64,000 bases of DNA from Candidatus Saccharimonadota bacterium (GTDB lineage: Bacteria; Patescibacteriota; Saccharimonadia; Saccharimonadales; UBA4665): positions 1 through 64,000 of the forward strand of contig JAICKC010000001.1 in NCBI GenBank assembly GCA_025928155.1. The letters run 5' to 3'. Below, piece by piece: positions 19,284 through 28,055 of the stretch. The position numbers and the translations under genes are program-made. Position 1 is the stretch's first letter. Each line of letters starts with the position of its first letter. A model generated the notes under the pieces. The model had not been told where the DNA came from and did not search any database. It saw only the letters and a list, made by a program, of their open reading frames with translations.

Positions 19284-20417
19284 ATGAAAATTGGACTAGT
19301 TTGCCCGTATAACATTGCCATTGGGGGCGGCGTTCAAGAGATAGTTCGGGCTATGCAGACGGAGCTGGCTCGGCGAGAGCACGATGTAGTTATCATTACG
19401 CCGCAGCCGCGGGTACCGTACGTGGATGAAGGGCGCAAGGTTATCTTTCTGGGGTCGGCGGCCGATGTTAAGACGCCGCTCAATACCACCTCGCAGTTTA
19501 GCGCCAGCGTCCTGACCGACGAAATCGACAGCATGCTGGAGCGCGAACAGTTTGATCTCTTGCACTTCCACGAACCGTGGGTACCGGTACTGAGTCGCCA
19601 AATTTTGAGTCGCAGTAAGGCCGTGAACGTGGCCACGTTCCATGCCATGCTGCCCGATACGCGCGTCGCGCAGACGGTGAGTAAGGTCTTTACGCCGTAC
19701 ACTAAGCCAATGCTCCGACATATAGACGCCTTTACCGCTGTTTCGGAAGGTGCGGCGGAGTATCTGCTAGGCCTGGCTGACGTGCCGGTGGAAATTATTC
19801 CGAACGGGGTCGACTTGAAGCACTATCGGCGCCGCACAGCAGCTAAACCGGCGGCAGACGGCACAAAAACCATCTTTTACGTCGGTCGGCTGGAGGGTCG
19901 CAAAGGGGTGAAATACCTGATACGTGCCTTCGCCCAGCTGCAAGCCCGCGAGCCGCATATGCGCCTGAAGATAGCCGGCGCTGGCCCTGACCGCGAAAAA
20001 CTTGAGCAAGAAGTAGCAACTCTGGGTTGCAAACATGTTGAGTTTCTAGGCTTGATAGACGATGCCACAAAAGTGCGGCTGCTGCACGAAGCCGACCTGT
20101 TCTGCGCGCCGTCACCCTATGGCGAAAGCTTCGGTCTAGTGCTGCTAGAGGCTATGGCCGCTGGGCTAGTAACTGTAGCGGGCGACAACCCCGGTTACGA
20201 GGCGGTAATGCAGGGTCTGGGTCGGCTATCGTTGGTCAACCCCGAAGACATCACCCTATTTGCGCACCGCTTGCAACTCCTGCTGTTTGATGAAGACCTA
20301 CGTGGCCTCTGGCAAAAGTGGGCGAAAGACTACGTGCGTCAGTTCGACTATCCGAAGGTCGTTGATCGTTACGAAGCAGTCTACAACGCGGCGCTGACTG
20401 CGGCTAAACGGACATAG
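19284..20417 (+). CDS. GT4-family glycosyltransferase
   Basis: GGVQEIVRAMQTELARREHDVVIITP; IFYVGRLEGRKGVKYLIRAF; PSPYGESFGLVLLEAMAAG. Confidence 0.93.
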   Translation: MKIGLVCPYNIAIGGGVQEIVRAMQTELARREHDVVIITPQPRVPYVDEGRKVIFLGSAADVKTPLNTTSQFSASVLTDEIDSMLEREQFDLLHFHEPWVPVLSRQILSRSKAVNVATFHAMLPDTRVAQTVSKVFTPYTKPMLRHIDAFTAVSEGAAEYLLGLADVPVEIIPNGVDLKHYRRRTAAKPAADGTKTIFYVGRLEGRKGVKYLIRAFAQLQAREPHMRLKIAGAGPDREKLEQEVATLGCKHVEFLGLIDDATKVRLLHEADLFCAPSPYGESFGLVLLEAMAAGLVTVAGDNPGYEAVMQGLGRLSLVNPEDITLFAHRLQLLLFDEDLRGLWQKWAKDYVRQFDYPKVVDRYEAVYNAALTAAKRT

Positions 20418-20422
20418 CACTC

Positions 20423-21547
20423 ATGAAAGTCGCCCTGGTGCTGGACGATACGCTCGACACTCCCGACGGCGTGCAGCAGTATGTGCTTGGCGTGGGTGGG
20501 TGGCTGACCGAGCAAGGCCACGAAGTGCACTACTTGGTTGGCCAAACGGCTCGTACCGAAGTTCCAAATGTGCATGTGCTCAGCCGCAATGTGCACGTCA
20601 AGTTTAATGGCAATCGTATGTCGATGCCCCTGCCCGTTTCACGGCGTCGCCTCAGAGCGTTTTTGGCCGAAGAGCAGTTCGATGTATTGCACGTGCAGGT
20701 ACCCTACAGCCCCTTTATGGCCGGCCGGCTGATTAATGCCGCACCGGCGGGTACTGCCGTGGTCGGGACGTTCCATATCTTGCCTTATTCGAGTATGGTG
20801 ACGTTCGCTAACCATGCGCTGGCACTATTGAATCGCCGCTCGGGCAAGCGGTTTGACCGCATGCTGGCGGTGTCGGCTCCGGCGCGTACCTTTGCTGAGA
20901 AGACGTACGGCTACCGGGCTGAGGTGCTGCCTAATCCAGTGCGTCTCGCACAATTTACTGATATTGAAAGCGCTAGCGCTACAACTAATATCGTGTTTTT
21001 GGGACGGCTGGTGGCGCGCAAGGGTGCGCTGCAGCTACTGCAGGCCGTAGCGTACATGCGTTCAAAGCAGCTGTACGATGGTGAATTCAAGGTATATATC
21101 GGAGGCAAGGGCGAGTTGCAACCGACGCTGGCAGATTATATTCAGGCCAATGGGCTGACCGATATCGTGGCACTGCAGGGGTTTGTAGATGAAGCCGACA
21201 AACCGGCGTTCTTGGCTGCTGCTGATATTGCCATGTATCCTTCGCTGGCCGGCGAAAGCTTCGGTATTGTGCTGCTGGAAGCTATGGCGGCGGCGCGTGG
21301 CGTAGTGTTAGCCGGCAATAACCCCGGCTATGCCGCGGTTATGCAGCCTTACCCTGACCAGCTATGCAATCCGCTCGATACGCGGGGCTTTGCCGAACAG
21401 CTGGCTTGGTGGCTCGACCATGCAGCGGCGCGGGCCCGGGCATCGGAGCTGCAGCATGAATACGTTCGGCGGTTTGATATTAACACCGTAGGTACGCATC
21501 TGCTTGCAATTTACCAACACGCTTTGCAAAGTCGGAAGCAATCGTGA
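20423..21547 (+). CDS. GT4-family glycosyltransferase
   Basis: DGVQQYVLGVGGWLTEQGHEVHYLVG; IVFLGRLVARKGALQLL; PSLAGESFGIVLLEAMAAARG. Confidence 0.93.
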   Translation: MKVALVLDDTLDTPDGVQQYVLGVGGWLTEQGHEVHYLVGQTARTEVPNVHVLSRNVHVKFNGNRMSMPLPVSRRRLRAFLAEEQFDVLHVQVPYSPFMAGRLINAAPAGTAVVGTFHILPYSSMVTFANHALALLNRRSGKRFDRMLAVSAPARTFAEKTYGYRAEVLPNPVRLAQFTDIESASATTNIVFLGRLVARKGALQLLQAVAYMRSKQLYDGEFKVYIGGKGELQPTLADYIQANGLTDIVALQGFVDEADKPAFLAAADIAMYPSLAGESFGIVLLEAMAAARGVVLAGNNPGYAAVMQPYPDQLCNPLDTRGFAEQLAWWLDHAAARARASELQHEYVRRFDINTVGTHLLAIYQHALQSRKQS

Positions 21548-21562
21548 GATACTGGTAACGAT

Positions 21563-22672
21563 ATGGCGCGTTCCACTGAGGGCAGTGAAGTAGAAGTTAC
21601 CGTCTCGAATCGGACTATCTTACGGATAGCTATTGCCGTTATTCTGGCGGTGATATTTTTTGCCGCGGTGCGCCAGAGCGTGCACTCGCTGACACTGATA
21701 GGCGTGGCGTTGTTTTTGGGCTTGGCGCTCGACGCGCCCGTGCACTGGCTGGCCGAACACTTGCCAGGACCGGTTAAAGGCAGCCGCGGTTTTGCTACCG
21801 GTGTGTCGATCGTAATCGTACTGGCCTTGCTAGGGGCCTTCTTATGGGCAATCGTACCGCCGCTCGTGCAGCAGACATCTAACTTCTTACGTGATGTACC
21901 CGGCTTGGTTGAACAGGTGCGTGATCAGAACTCACCGCTCGGGACGTTTGTACGCGAACACCATCTCGAGGGTGAGGTAAACAAGCTGTCAGAACAGCTT
22001 TCGTCACGTGTCGATAACATCGGCGGTGCGGCTGTAAGCACACTGGCGCATATTGGCAGCAGCCTGTTTTCGACCCTCGCAGTTATTGCTCTTACAGTCA
22101 TGATGTTGGCCGAAGGCCCGCATTGGCGAAACATCCTCGAACAGCTCATCCCCAATAAGCACAGCGCACGCACCAGACGTCTGACGCACGACATGCAGCG
22201 GGTTATCCGCGGCTATGTGAACGGTCAGGTGTTACTGGCGGCCATTGCATCGGGGTTGATTGTACCCATGCTGTTCATCTTGCATATCTCCAATCCGTTA
22301 GCGTTGATGGTTATCGTATTTGTTTGCGGCTTGATCCCGATGGTCGGACATACCATCGGCGCTCTTATTGTGACTACTGTGGCGCTGTTCCATTCGGTGA
22401 CTGCCGCGGTTATTATTTTGGCGTACTACATTTTGTATCAGCAAATTGAAAACTACGTGGTGCAGCCGCGCATCCAGGCTAACGCCACTAATATGTCGGC
22501 GCTTCTGGTGTTTATATCAGTGCTGCTCGGCGCTAACTTCGGTGGTCTGCTCGGGGCACTGGTGGCGATACCGGTCATGGGCTGTATTCGTGTAGCCGTA
22601 CTCGATTACCTCGAAAGTCGTGATATCTTAAGCCACAAAACAGTCACAGCCGAAGAAACGCTCGGCGACTAA
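21563..22672 (+). CDS. AI-2E transporter/PerM family membrane protein
   Basis: Multi-TM protein; IEQ/YQQIENYVVQPRIQANATNMSALLVFISVLLGANFGGLLGALVAIPV. Confidence 0.92.
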   Translation: MARSTEGSEVEVTVSNRTILRIAIAVILAVIFFAAVRQSVHSLTLIGVALFLGLALDAPVHWLAEHLPGPVKGSRGFATGVSIVIVLALLGAFLWAIVPPLVQQTSNFLRDVPGLVEQVRDQNSPLGTFVREHHLEGEVNKLSEQLSSRVDNIGGAAVSTLAHIGSSLFSTLAVIALTVMMLAEGPHWRNILEQLIPNKHSARTRRLTHDMQRVIRGYVNGQVLLAAIASGLIVPMLFILHISNPLALMVIVFVCGLIPMVGHTIGALIVTTVALFHSVTAAVIILAYYILYQQIENYVVQPRIQANATNMSALLVFISVLLGANFGGLLGALVAIPVMGCIRVAVLDYLESRDILSHKTVTAEETLGD

Positions 22673-24079
22673 TTATAGTCGGTACCACTGAGCGCCGTAC
22701 GGCTTATCGCGTAAGCCTAGACCTTGATTGGCCAGCTCGTCGCGCAGCTCGTCGCTTTTTGCCCAGTCTTTGTTAGCACGAGCTTCCTCCCGGGCTTTTA
22801 TCAGCGTCTTCTGCTCGTCGGTGATGTCTGGACGGTTTGCGACTTGGAGGCCAAGCAGGTCTTGGACCAATCCTAGGGTGCCATCGGTGTATTTGCCGTC
22901 GACGCCTGGAATCGGAATGTTCGACATGTAGCTCATGAGCTTACCGAGCGCAACCAGGGCATTCGGCGTGTTGAGGTCATCCTGCAGTGCGTCCAGAAGT
23001 TCTTGGCGCATGGCTTTGAATGCCTGGTCCAGCTTCTCCGGCATGTGGTCGTCGCTGGTTTGGTAACGTAGATCTGCCCAGGCGTAGATATCATTCAAGC
23101 GGTTCTGAGCAGCCTCCAGGCTTTCCCAACTGAACTTGCTTTGCGAACGGTAGTGGCTCTCCAGTACGTGCAAGCGCAGTACTTCCAAGTTGTAGCCCTT
23201 GGCTTCGATGTCTTCGAGTGTAATTCCATTGCCGAGGCTTTTGCTGATTTTCTCACCTTCGATGGTGATATGATTGCTATGCATCCAGTGTCGAGCGAGC
23301 TGCTTACCGGTGACAGCTTCGCTCTGGGCAATTTCATTGGTGTGGTGCACCGGCACATGGTCAATGCCGCCGGCGTGAATGTCCAGCGTCTCGCCCAGAT
23401 ATTTCATGCTCATGGCCGAACACTCAATGTGCCAGCCCGGAAACCCGATCCCCCATGGGCTATCCCACTCCATGTCACGTTTGTGGTCTGTGGGGCTGAA
23501 TTTCCAAAGCGCGAAATCGCCGATGCCGCGCTTTTCACGGTTGAACTCTACGCGTTTGCCGGCCTCCTGCTCGTCCAGGTCAAGCCGCGCGAAATCGGCG
23601 TATGTCGGGAATTTGCTTGTATCAAAATAAACGCCGTCGGAAGTTTTGTATGTAAAGCCTTTTTCTTCCAGCTTCTGGATGAGTTCAATCTGCTCCGTGA
23701 TGTGCTCGGTCGCTCGCGGCAGGTAGTCTGGTTGCAGGATTTTCAGTCGCTTCAGGCTTTTCTCGAAATAGTCAGTATAGAACTGCGCCACGTCCCAGGC
23801 GGTCTTGCCTTCGCGCCTTGCTCCTTTCTCGAGCTTGTCTTCCCCTTCGTCGGCGTCACTTACCAAGTGGCCGACGTCGGTAATATTCATGACCCATTTA
23901 GGTTCGAGTCCGCTAGCTTTTAGAGTGCGTATCAAAATGTCTTCGCGAATGTAGGTGAACCAGTTACCGATGTGCAGGTAGTCGTACACGGTCGGGCCGC
24001 AGGTATAGACCGTGACTTCGGGAGCGTTTAATGGCTTGAGTTCTTCGACCTTACGGGTTAGGGTGTTATAGAGTTTCAT
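22673..24079 (-). CDS. cysS: cysteinyl-tRNA synthetase
   Basis: VTVYTCGPTVYDYLHIGNWFTYIREDIL; GWHIECSAMSMKYLGETLDIHAGGIDHVPVHHTNEIAQSEA; EGEKISKSLGN. Confidence 0.97.
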   Translation of the reverse strand: MKLYNTLTRKVEELKPLNAPEVTVYTCGPTVYDYLHIGNWFTYIREDILIRTLKASGLEPKWVMNITDVGHLVSDADEGEDKLEKGARREGKTAWDVAQFYTDYFEKSLKRLKILQPDYLPRATEHITEQIELIQKLEEKGFTYKTSDGVYFDTSKFPTYADFARLDLDEQEAGKRVEFNREKRGIGDFALWKFSPTDHKRDMEWDSPWGIGFPGWHIECSAMSMKYLGETLDIHAGGIDHVPVHHTNEIAQSEAVTGKQLARHWMHSNHITIEGEKISKSLGNGITLEDIEAKGYNLEVLRLHVLESHYRSQSKFSWESLEAAQNRLNDIYAWADLRYQTSDDHMPEKLDQAFKAMRQELLDALQDDLNTPNALVALGKLMSYMSNIPIPGVDGKYTDGTLGLVQDLLGLQVANRPDITDEQKTLIKAREEARANKDWAKSDELRDELANQGLGLRDKPYGAQWYRL

Positions 24080-24118
24080 ACTGCTCCTATCTTATGCTCT
24101 AGTATAGCGTATCTGAAC

Positions 24119-24652
24119 TTATTGACCGGCCACCCAGAATTCGACCGAACTAGCTGAAGACAGGGTTGGGTGGATACGATGGTGAGTATATGATATCGCT
24201 GGAAGCAACTCTGGCGGCTGGTGCGCTTCAGCGGCTGGCAGTGTTTCCTCTGGTGCAGCGTCAGCGAGCCATAGGCCCTGCCTACCGATCGTCCCATGTG
24301 CTGCGAGCACGCTGATCGGTTGATTGGAAGCCGTCGCTGTCCAGAAGGCGGCCAGCATAATGGCTCTCGCCGCTATGTGGTGGGCTTGCTCGGTCGACAG
24401 CTGTTCCGGACTGACTATGATGCGTATGCCGAGTTTTGTAGCCCATCGGGCTAACCCCGGTGCTAGCTCGCGGGCTTGAGCTTCGCTTGTCGACGACTCT
24501 GCAGCGAGTGTGAGCCTTGCGAGGTGCTGCACCGGATGGCTTGCTTGCTGTGCGGCATGTCGAAGATTGTGCTGAGCGAAGTTGTCGCCTGGGAGTATAT
24601 CTACCTCGCCGATAACGACATCGCCTGCGAGTAGTTCTTTTATGTGTTTCAT
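24119..24652 (-). CDS. hypothetical protein
   Basis: Long ORF in operon-like gap between cysS and the DHH gene; no family recognised. Confidence 0.5.
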   Translation of the reverse strand: MKHIKELLAGDVVIGEVDILPGDNFAQHNLRHAAQQASHPVQHLARLTLAAESSTSEAQARELAPGLARWATKLGIRIIVSPEQLSTEQAHHIAARAIMLAAFWTATASNQPISVLAAHGTIGRQGLWLADAAPEETLPAAEAHQPPELLPAISYTHHRIHPTLSSASSVEFWVAGQ

Positions 24653-24677
24653 GAGCTAATCCTGTTTGTAAACAAAT

Positions 24678-24704
24678 AAAAACGAGCCGGTGAGGCTCGT
24701 TTGT
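24678..24704 (-). terminator. intrinsic terminator
   Basis: Minus strand AAACGAGCC-TCACC-GGCTCGTTTTTATTTG. Confidence 0.7.
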
Positions 24705-24794
24705 TCGCAGTACAGAACTAGCCTCACCTATGTACAAGTGGGGCAGCAGCAGGTTTTGGTAATGCGCTTCTGTGTTGTCACGATGAGTGTCATT

Positions 24795-25811
24795 CTAATT
24801 GGCTTCGATAGTCTGGTCAAGGCCTTGCAGTAGTTCCGTAGCATGGCGTAAGCATTCGGTTTTTACGTCGGCATACGATCGTCCGTCTTCTATTTTGAAG
24901 CCGGCAGCGTAGGCGTGGCCGCCACCGCCCATGTGTTCGGCCAGCTTGCCGGCGATAGGCGAACCATTGTTGCTGCGAATGGCCGCAGTTACGCGGCCGT
25001 TATCATACGTCTTGAACACCAGGCTCAGACGGACGCCTTGTATTTGTAGCATGTCGAACTGGACGAGCGGCCCAGGGTTGTAGAGCGGGCTGTATTCATT
25101 GATTTCCTCTTGCGGTACGGTCACGAATGCAATAGTTCCGTCGGCCGCCAGCTCGGTTCGCTCAATGAGCCTGCCCCGGTAACGGTAGATAATCTCAGGC
25201 ATGCGGCCGTATTCGCGGCGCTGTTCTTCCAGCTTGGCCCGGTTGGCGCCGAGCTCGGTTAGATCGGCCATGGCGCGGTAGGTGCTGGGTTGCGTGAGGT
25301 CGTTCATGAGCCCCTGGGTGTCACCCAGAATAGACGTCATGATATGCTCGGCAGCCTCTGGGCTAATGCGCCAGTCGACCTGTCGGGCGATGCGGAAAAT
25401 CAGCTGGCCGGTCGAGGCGACGTCTCTGTCGTCTACTACCGATATTGTGGCGAAGTCGAGCGGGTTTTGAGCGGTGCCGTGGTGGTCGAGTACAACACAT
25501 GGCTTACCTTTGACCCAGCCCCAATGGCCGGTTTTTTCCAGTTGGTCAAACAGCGTGTAAGTACTAGCATCGACGATAAAACTCAGATCGAAATTACTCG
25601 GCAGCTTATTCAGTACCCGATCCCAGCCGTTCATGTAGCGTAAGTAGGTCGGGATGTCGACGCCGCAGTACATGTACACGTCTTTGCCAAGGTCGCCCAA
25701 AATATGTTCGAGTGCCAAGCTGCTGCCCAAACTATCGGCGTCAGGGTTGTCAGCCTGGATCACCAGAATACGCTGCGCTGCGCCGACGAGCTGCTTGATT
25801 TTTTGTGCCAT
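24795..25811 (-). CDS. DHH-family phosphoesterase (NrnA/RecJ-like bifunctional oligoribonuclease/pAp phosphatase)
   Basis: ILVIQADNPDADSLGSSLAL; VVLDHHGTAQNP; GGGGHAYAAGF; start MAQKIK with AAGG upstream. Confidence 0.92.
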   Translation of the reverse strand: MAQKIKQLVGAAQRILVIQADNPDADSLGSSLALEHILGDLGKDVYMYCGVDIPTYLRYMNGWDRVLNKLPSNFDLSFIVDASTYTLFDQLEKTGHWGWVKGKPCVVLDHHGTAQNPLDFATISVVDDRDVASTGQLIFRIARQVDWRISPEAAEHIMTSILGDTQGLMNDLTQPSTYRAMADLTELGANRAKLEEQRREYGRMPEIIYRYRGRLIERTELAADGTIAFVTVPQEEINEYSPLYNPGPLVQFDMLQIQGVRLSLVFKTYDNGRVTAAIRSNNGSPIAGKLAEHMGGGGHAYAAGFKIEDGRSYADVKTECLRHATELLQGLDQTIEAN

Positions 25812-25842
25812 AATTACCTTATTGTACGGTGTATAAGGGGAT

Positions 25843-26439
25843 TTATAAAGCCTGCCGGCCTTCAAGGGCCCGGCTCAAAGTAATCTGGTCGGCGTATTCT
25901 AGGTCGACGCCTATGGGGAGGCCGCGCGCGAGCCGAGTGACTTTAACTTCTCTGTCACCAATCTGTTGCTGAATATACAATGATGTAGACTCGCCTTCGA
26001 CACTGGCGTTGGTGGCTAGAATGACCTCTTCCACTTCGTCATCGTCGATGCGCTGAACAAGCTCGTGGATGTGCAGCTGCTCCGGTCCGACACCGTCAAT
26101 CGGGCTGACCAGGCCGCCCAGCACGTGATAGGTGCCGTGAAAACCGTTAGTCTTTTCGAGCGCCACGATATCGAGCGGCTCAGCTACCACTGCCACGAGT
26201 TTGCGGTCGCGCCGCGGGTCGCTGTATAGCGGCGATACGTCATGGTCGGCGGCAATCAGCGCGAATGTTTTAGGACAGTATTTGATGCCGCTGTGCAGAC
26301 CGGTGAGCGCAGCCGCCAACTGTTCAGCCTTTGCCGGTTCGCGCCGTACTAAATAGTACGCGTACCGCTCGGCGGTGCGCGGACCTACTCCGGGCAAATT
26401 GCCCAGAGCGTCAATCAGCTTGGTTAATGCTGGTGGCAA
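25843..26439 (-). CDS. recR: recombination protein RecR
   Basis: LIDALGNLPGVGPRTAERYAYYLV; Toprim YHVLGGLVSPIDGVGPEQLHI; TRLARGLPIGVDLEYADQITLSRALEGR. Confidence 0.95.
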   Translation of the reverse strand: MPPALTKLIDALGNLPGVGPRTAERYAYYLVRREPAKAEQLAAALTGLHSGIKYCPKTFALIAADHDVSPLYSDPRRDRKLVAVVAEPLDIVALEKTNGFHGTYHVLGGLVSPIDGVGPEQLHIHELVQRIDDDEVEEVILATNASVEGESTSLYIQQQIGDREVKVTRLARGLPIGVDLEYADQITLSRALEGRQAL

Positions 26440-26472
26440 CAGTTCGGCTATGGTTTTCTCCTAGGGGTGAGT

Positions 26473-26766
26473 TTACAGACCGAGATTACCCAGAGCACCC
26501 ATCATGGGCTGCATTTTTTCGGCAGCGACCTTTTGGCTTTGCTGGATAGCGTCACGTACGGCATCCTCAATCCAGCGCTCCAGTTGGGCGATGTCGTCAA
26601 GATCGACCGAGTCGGGGTCGATGTGCACTTTCTTGATCTTCTGCTCACCGGTAATTTCTACCCGCACAGCACCGTCGCCCTGCTCCACGGTTATTACCTG
26701 CTTCTGCAGTTCTTTCTGGATTTTTTTAACTTGCAGCAGCATTTTGGCCTGGTCAAATCGTGACAT
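26473..26766 (-). CDS. YbaB/EbfC family nucleoid-associated protein
   Basis: MLLQVKKIQKELQKQ...VRVEITGEQKIKKVHIDPDSVD...EKMQPMMGALGNLGL; SD AAAGGAG. Confidence 0.94.
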   Translation of the reverse strand: MSRFDQAKMLLQVKKIQKELQKQVITVEQGDGAVRVEITGEQKIKKVHIDPDSVDLDDIAQLERWIEDAVRDAIQQSQKVAAEKMQPMMGALGNLGL

Positions 26767-26816
26767 AAAACTCTCCTTTGTTCAGATTATATTGTAACAG
26801 ATTAGCTACGAGGCGC

Positions 26817-28001
26817 TTACGGGGCTGGATGGTCGAAAGCTGCACGAGTAGCCGGCGCATGCGGCCAGGCCACGTAGTAGGTCCGTACTTGGTAAAACAC
26901 CGAAAACGTGACCATCACGCAGACGACGCCGACGCCCGACAATCGTGCGATAGGATTGCGCGGAAACACGGTGAACCAGCGGCTCAGGAGGTGGTCGATA
27001 CCAATGGCGATAAAAAGATACAAGATCGGCACCAGACAGGCGAACGTCACTTCTCCGCCTAGGCTCGCTAACACTAGGCCAATCGCCATTGAGCCAAACA
27101 GAAACGTGCGGCGTACCGAGCTTTGGCGAAATACATAATAGGCGCCGAGCAATCCGGCCACTACCTCAATCGCGTTCAGTAGCGGCGCGTGACCCACCCA
27201 ATACAGCGAGCTGCCGTTGCTATGTACGGTTATGGCAAGCGCCAGGCTGAGTAAATTGCTGCCAAAGTGCTTCAGGGTGCTTAAATGCGGCGGTAGGCCA
27301 GCGAGCTGCAACAATATGTGTGGATTACTGCTGCTGGCAATAATCAATGGCGCTAGGAGCAGCAGAAACAGCACCAGCATGCCGGCCAGGTGGAAGTTGT
27401 TGGTGCGCCGGGCTTGACCTCGGATGGTGCCCTTTAGCGGCCAAAGTCCAAATAACTCAAACCAGAACATGCCGGGTATGTACCATATCACTACAAACAT
27501 GGCGATGAGCAGGTAACCGATAATCATCCGGTGGTTGCGCTGTTTGCGGTACCACAGTACGACGGCCAGGAGTGCGAGGATGCACATCTGTAATACTTCG
27601 CCGGTGCCGAGGCGTGCAAAGTGTAAGAGTCCGGCTGAAGTCGCAAACATCACCGTGGCAAAAAACGCTACGCGGTAGCTGCACCAAGCACGGACTACCA
27701 CAAAGAATAAAAGCGCACCCAACAGGCCAATGACGGCAGTGATGATCCGGTTAGCTAAAATGCCGTGGTGCAGCATGGCGGTGCTTAGCCAGTCAAAAGA
27801 CTTATACGGTGCGTTGACCGGATTGGCGGCAATGGTGTGCCAGTTGCTGGCGCCGGTTAGTGCTTGCAGTTCGGAAGTGCTGTAGCCCGGCAGTAGGCTC
27901 CCCAAGCGCTGAAAATACAACAGATAGGCGATAAGCGTCAGGCTGAACGCCAACACGAAACCCCGCCATGAACGGAGGTAGAGTTGTCTAATAGTGTCCA
28001 T
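26817..28001 (-). CDS. GT39/ArnT-like multi-TM glycosyltransferase-type membrane protein
   Basis: Multi-TM; early SNWHTIAANPVNAPYKSFDWLSTAMLHHG and ITAVIGLLGALLFFVVVRAW resembling PMT/ArnT layout. Confidence 0.65.
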   Translation of the reverse strand: MDTIRQLYLRSWRGFVLAFSLTLIAYLLYFQRLGSLLPGYSTSELQALTGASNWHTIAANPVNAPYKSFDWLSTAMLHHGILANRIITAVIGLLGALLFFVVVRAWCSYRVAFFATVMFATSAGLLHFARLGTGEVLQMCILALLAVVLWYRKQRNHRMIIGYLLIAMFVVIWYIPGMFWFELFGLWPLKGTIRGQARRTNNFHLAGMLVLFLLLLAPLIIASSSNPHILLQLAGLPPHLSTLKHFGSNLLSLALAITVHSNGSSLYWVGHAPLLNAIEVVAGLLGAYYVFRQSSVRRTFLFGSMAIGLVLASLGGEVTFACLVPILYLFIAIGIDHLLSRWFTVFPRNPIARLSGVGVVCVMVTFSVFYQVRTYYVAWPHAPATRAAFDHPAP

Positions 28002-28055
28002 AAGCTCTTAGTAGTTAGTATAGCAGAGTCTTCCGGGTGCTCAGTGGGCGTCTCA

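Noticed and set aside
23141-23923. 260-aa plus-strand ORF
   Set aside because: Antisense to cysS, whose motifs are unambiguous; GC-driven shadow ORF
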